Shown here: piece after piece, positions 64,000 to 64,000 of the stretch
How the letters are laid out: each line of letters opens with the position of its first letter
Numbering within the stretch: position 1 is the stretch's first letter
NCBI RefSeq assembly: GCF_009017255.1
Contig: NZ_WBZB01000047.1
Span: 1-64,000, forward strand
Direction of reading: 5' to 3'
Origin: Alkaliphilus serpentinus
GTDB lineage: Bacteria; Bacillota; Clostridia; Peptostreptococcales; Natronincolaceae
DNA length: 64,000 nucleotides
Position numbers and translations under genes: made by a program
The notes under the pieces: generated by a model
The model's database searches: none
What the model was told of the DNA's origin: nothing
What the model saw: the letters and a program-made list of their open reading frames with translations, nothing else

Positions 64000-64000
64000 T

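Overview
The window is AT-rich with strong purine-rich Shine-Dalgarno sites, frequent TTG/GTG starts and short intergenic gaps. This points to a low-GC Gram-positive bacterium, most likely a Clostridia-type Firmicute; the species cannot be named from sequence alone. Nearly every gene lies on the minus strand, so functional order runs from high to low coordinates. No integrase, rRNA, tRNA or CRISPR array was seen, so the ends and integration mode of the element (ICE or plasmid) are not defined here.

Region 1 (1-15.6 kb) is a defense island, apparently one long minus-strand transcription unit. It starts at a strong promoter (-35 TTGACT, 17 bp, -10 TATAAT near 15572-15600) bracketed by two perfect 17-bp palindromes, next to an HTH regulator. 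The order is: regulator, hsdM, a PIN-type nuclease, hsdS, hsdR, a YdbC/PC4 protein, hamA and hamB (Hachiman), an AlbA_2 protein, a protein with a HEPN-like motif, a small basic protein, and the 5' part of an McrB-like AAA+ GTPase that runs off the window.

Region 2 (15.7-41.6 kb) is a conjugation module. It combines a type IV secretion system (VirB4, an NlpC/P60 wall hydrolase, VirB6-, VirB2/B3- and PrgI-like proteins, VirD4, a MOBP relaxase and a MobC-like protein) with a Tad/Flp-type pilus set: CpaF/TadA ATPase, TadB, TadC, a CpaE-like ATPase, CpaB, a prepilin peptidase and TadE/G-like pseudopilins. A PadR regulator sits inside it with two overlapping ATGT-N9-ACAT operators. cpaB has an in-frame TAG. 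An AAA ATPase + TOPRIM pair with its own terminator is lodged between T4SS genes, and an IS240-like element is inserted on the plus strand. A cluster of four perfect hairpins near 41.45-41.55 kb is a candidate oriT.

Region 3 (41.6-56.9 kb) holds element maintenance and DNA-processing genes: a HEPN-like cargo protein, DUF6075, a DUF3991/TOPRIM protein, a RadC-like JAB protein, ParB and ParA. It also holds a giant ArdC-like/methylase/helicase gene split by an IS with a 12-bp target duplication. Inside this giant gene, in another frame, lies a TnpV-like ORF with its own Shine-Dalgarno site.

Region 4 (56.8-58.2 kb) carries a divergent HTH gene and a PLD-like gene on the plus strand, a strong terminator, and a non-coding stretch with two repeats whose flanking arms differ but still pair.

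Region 5 (58.2-64 kb) is phage-like: an HTH repressor-type protein, an exported beta-helix surface protein, a tape-measure protein and an unassigned gene cut by the window end.
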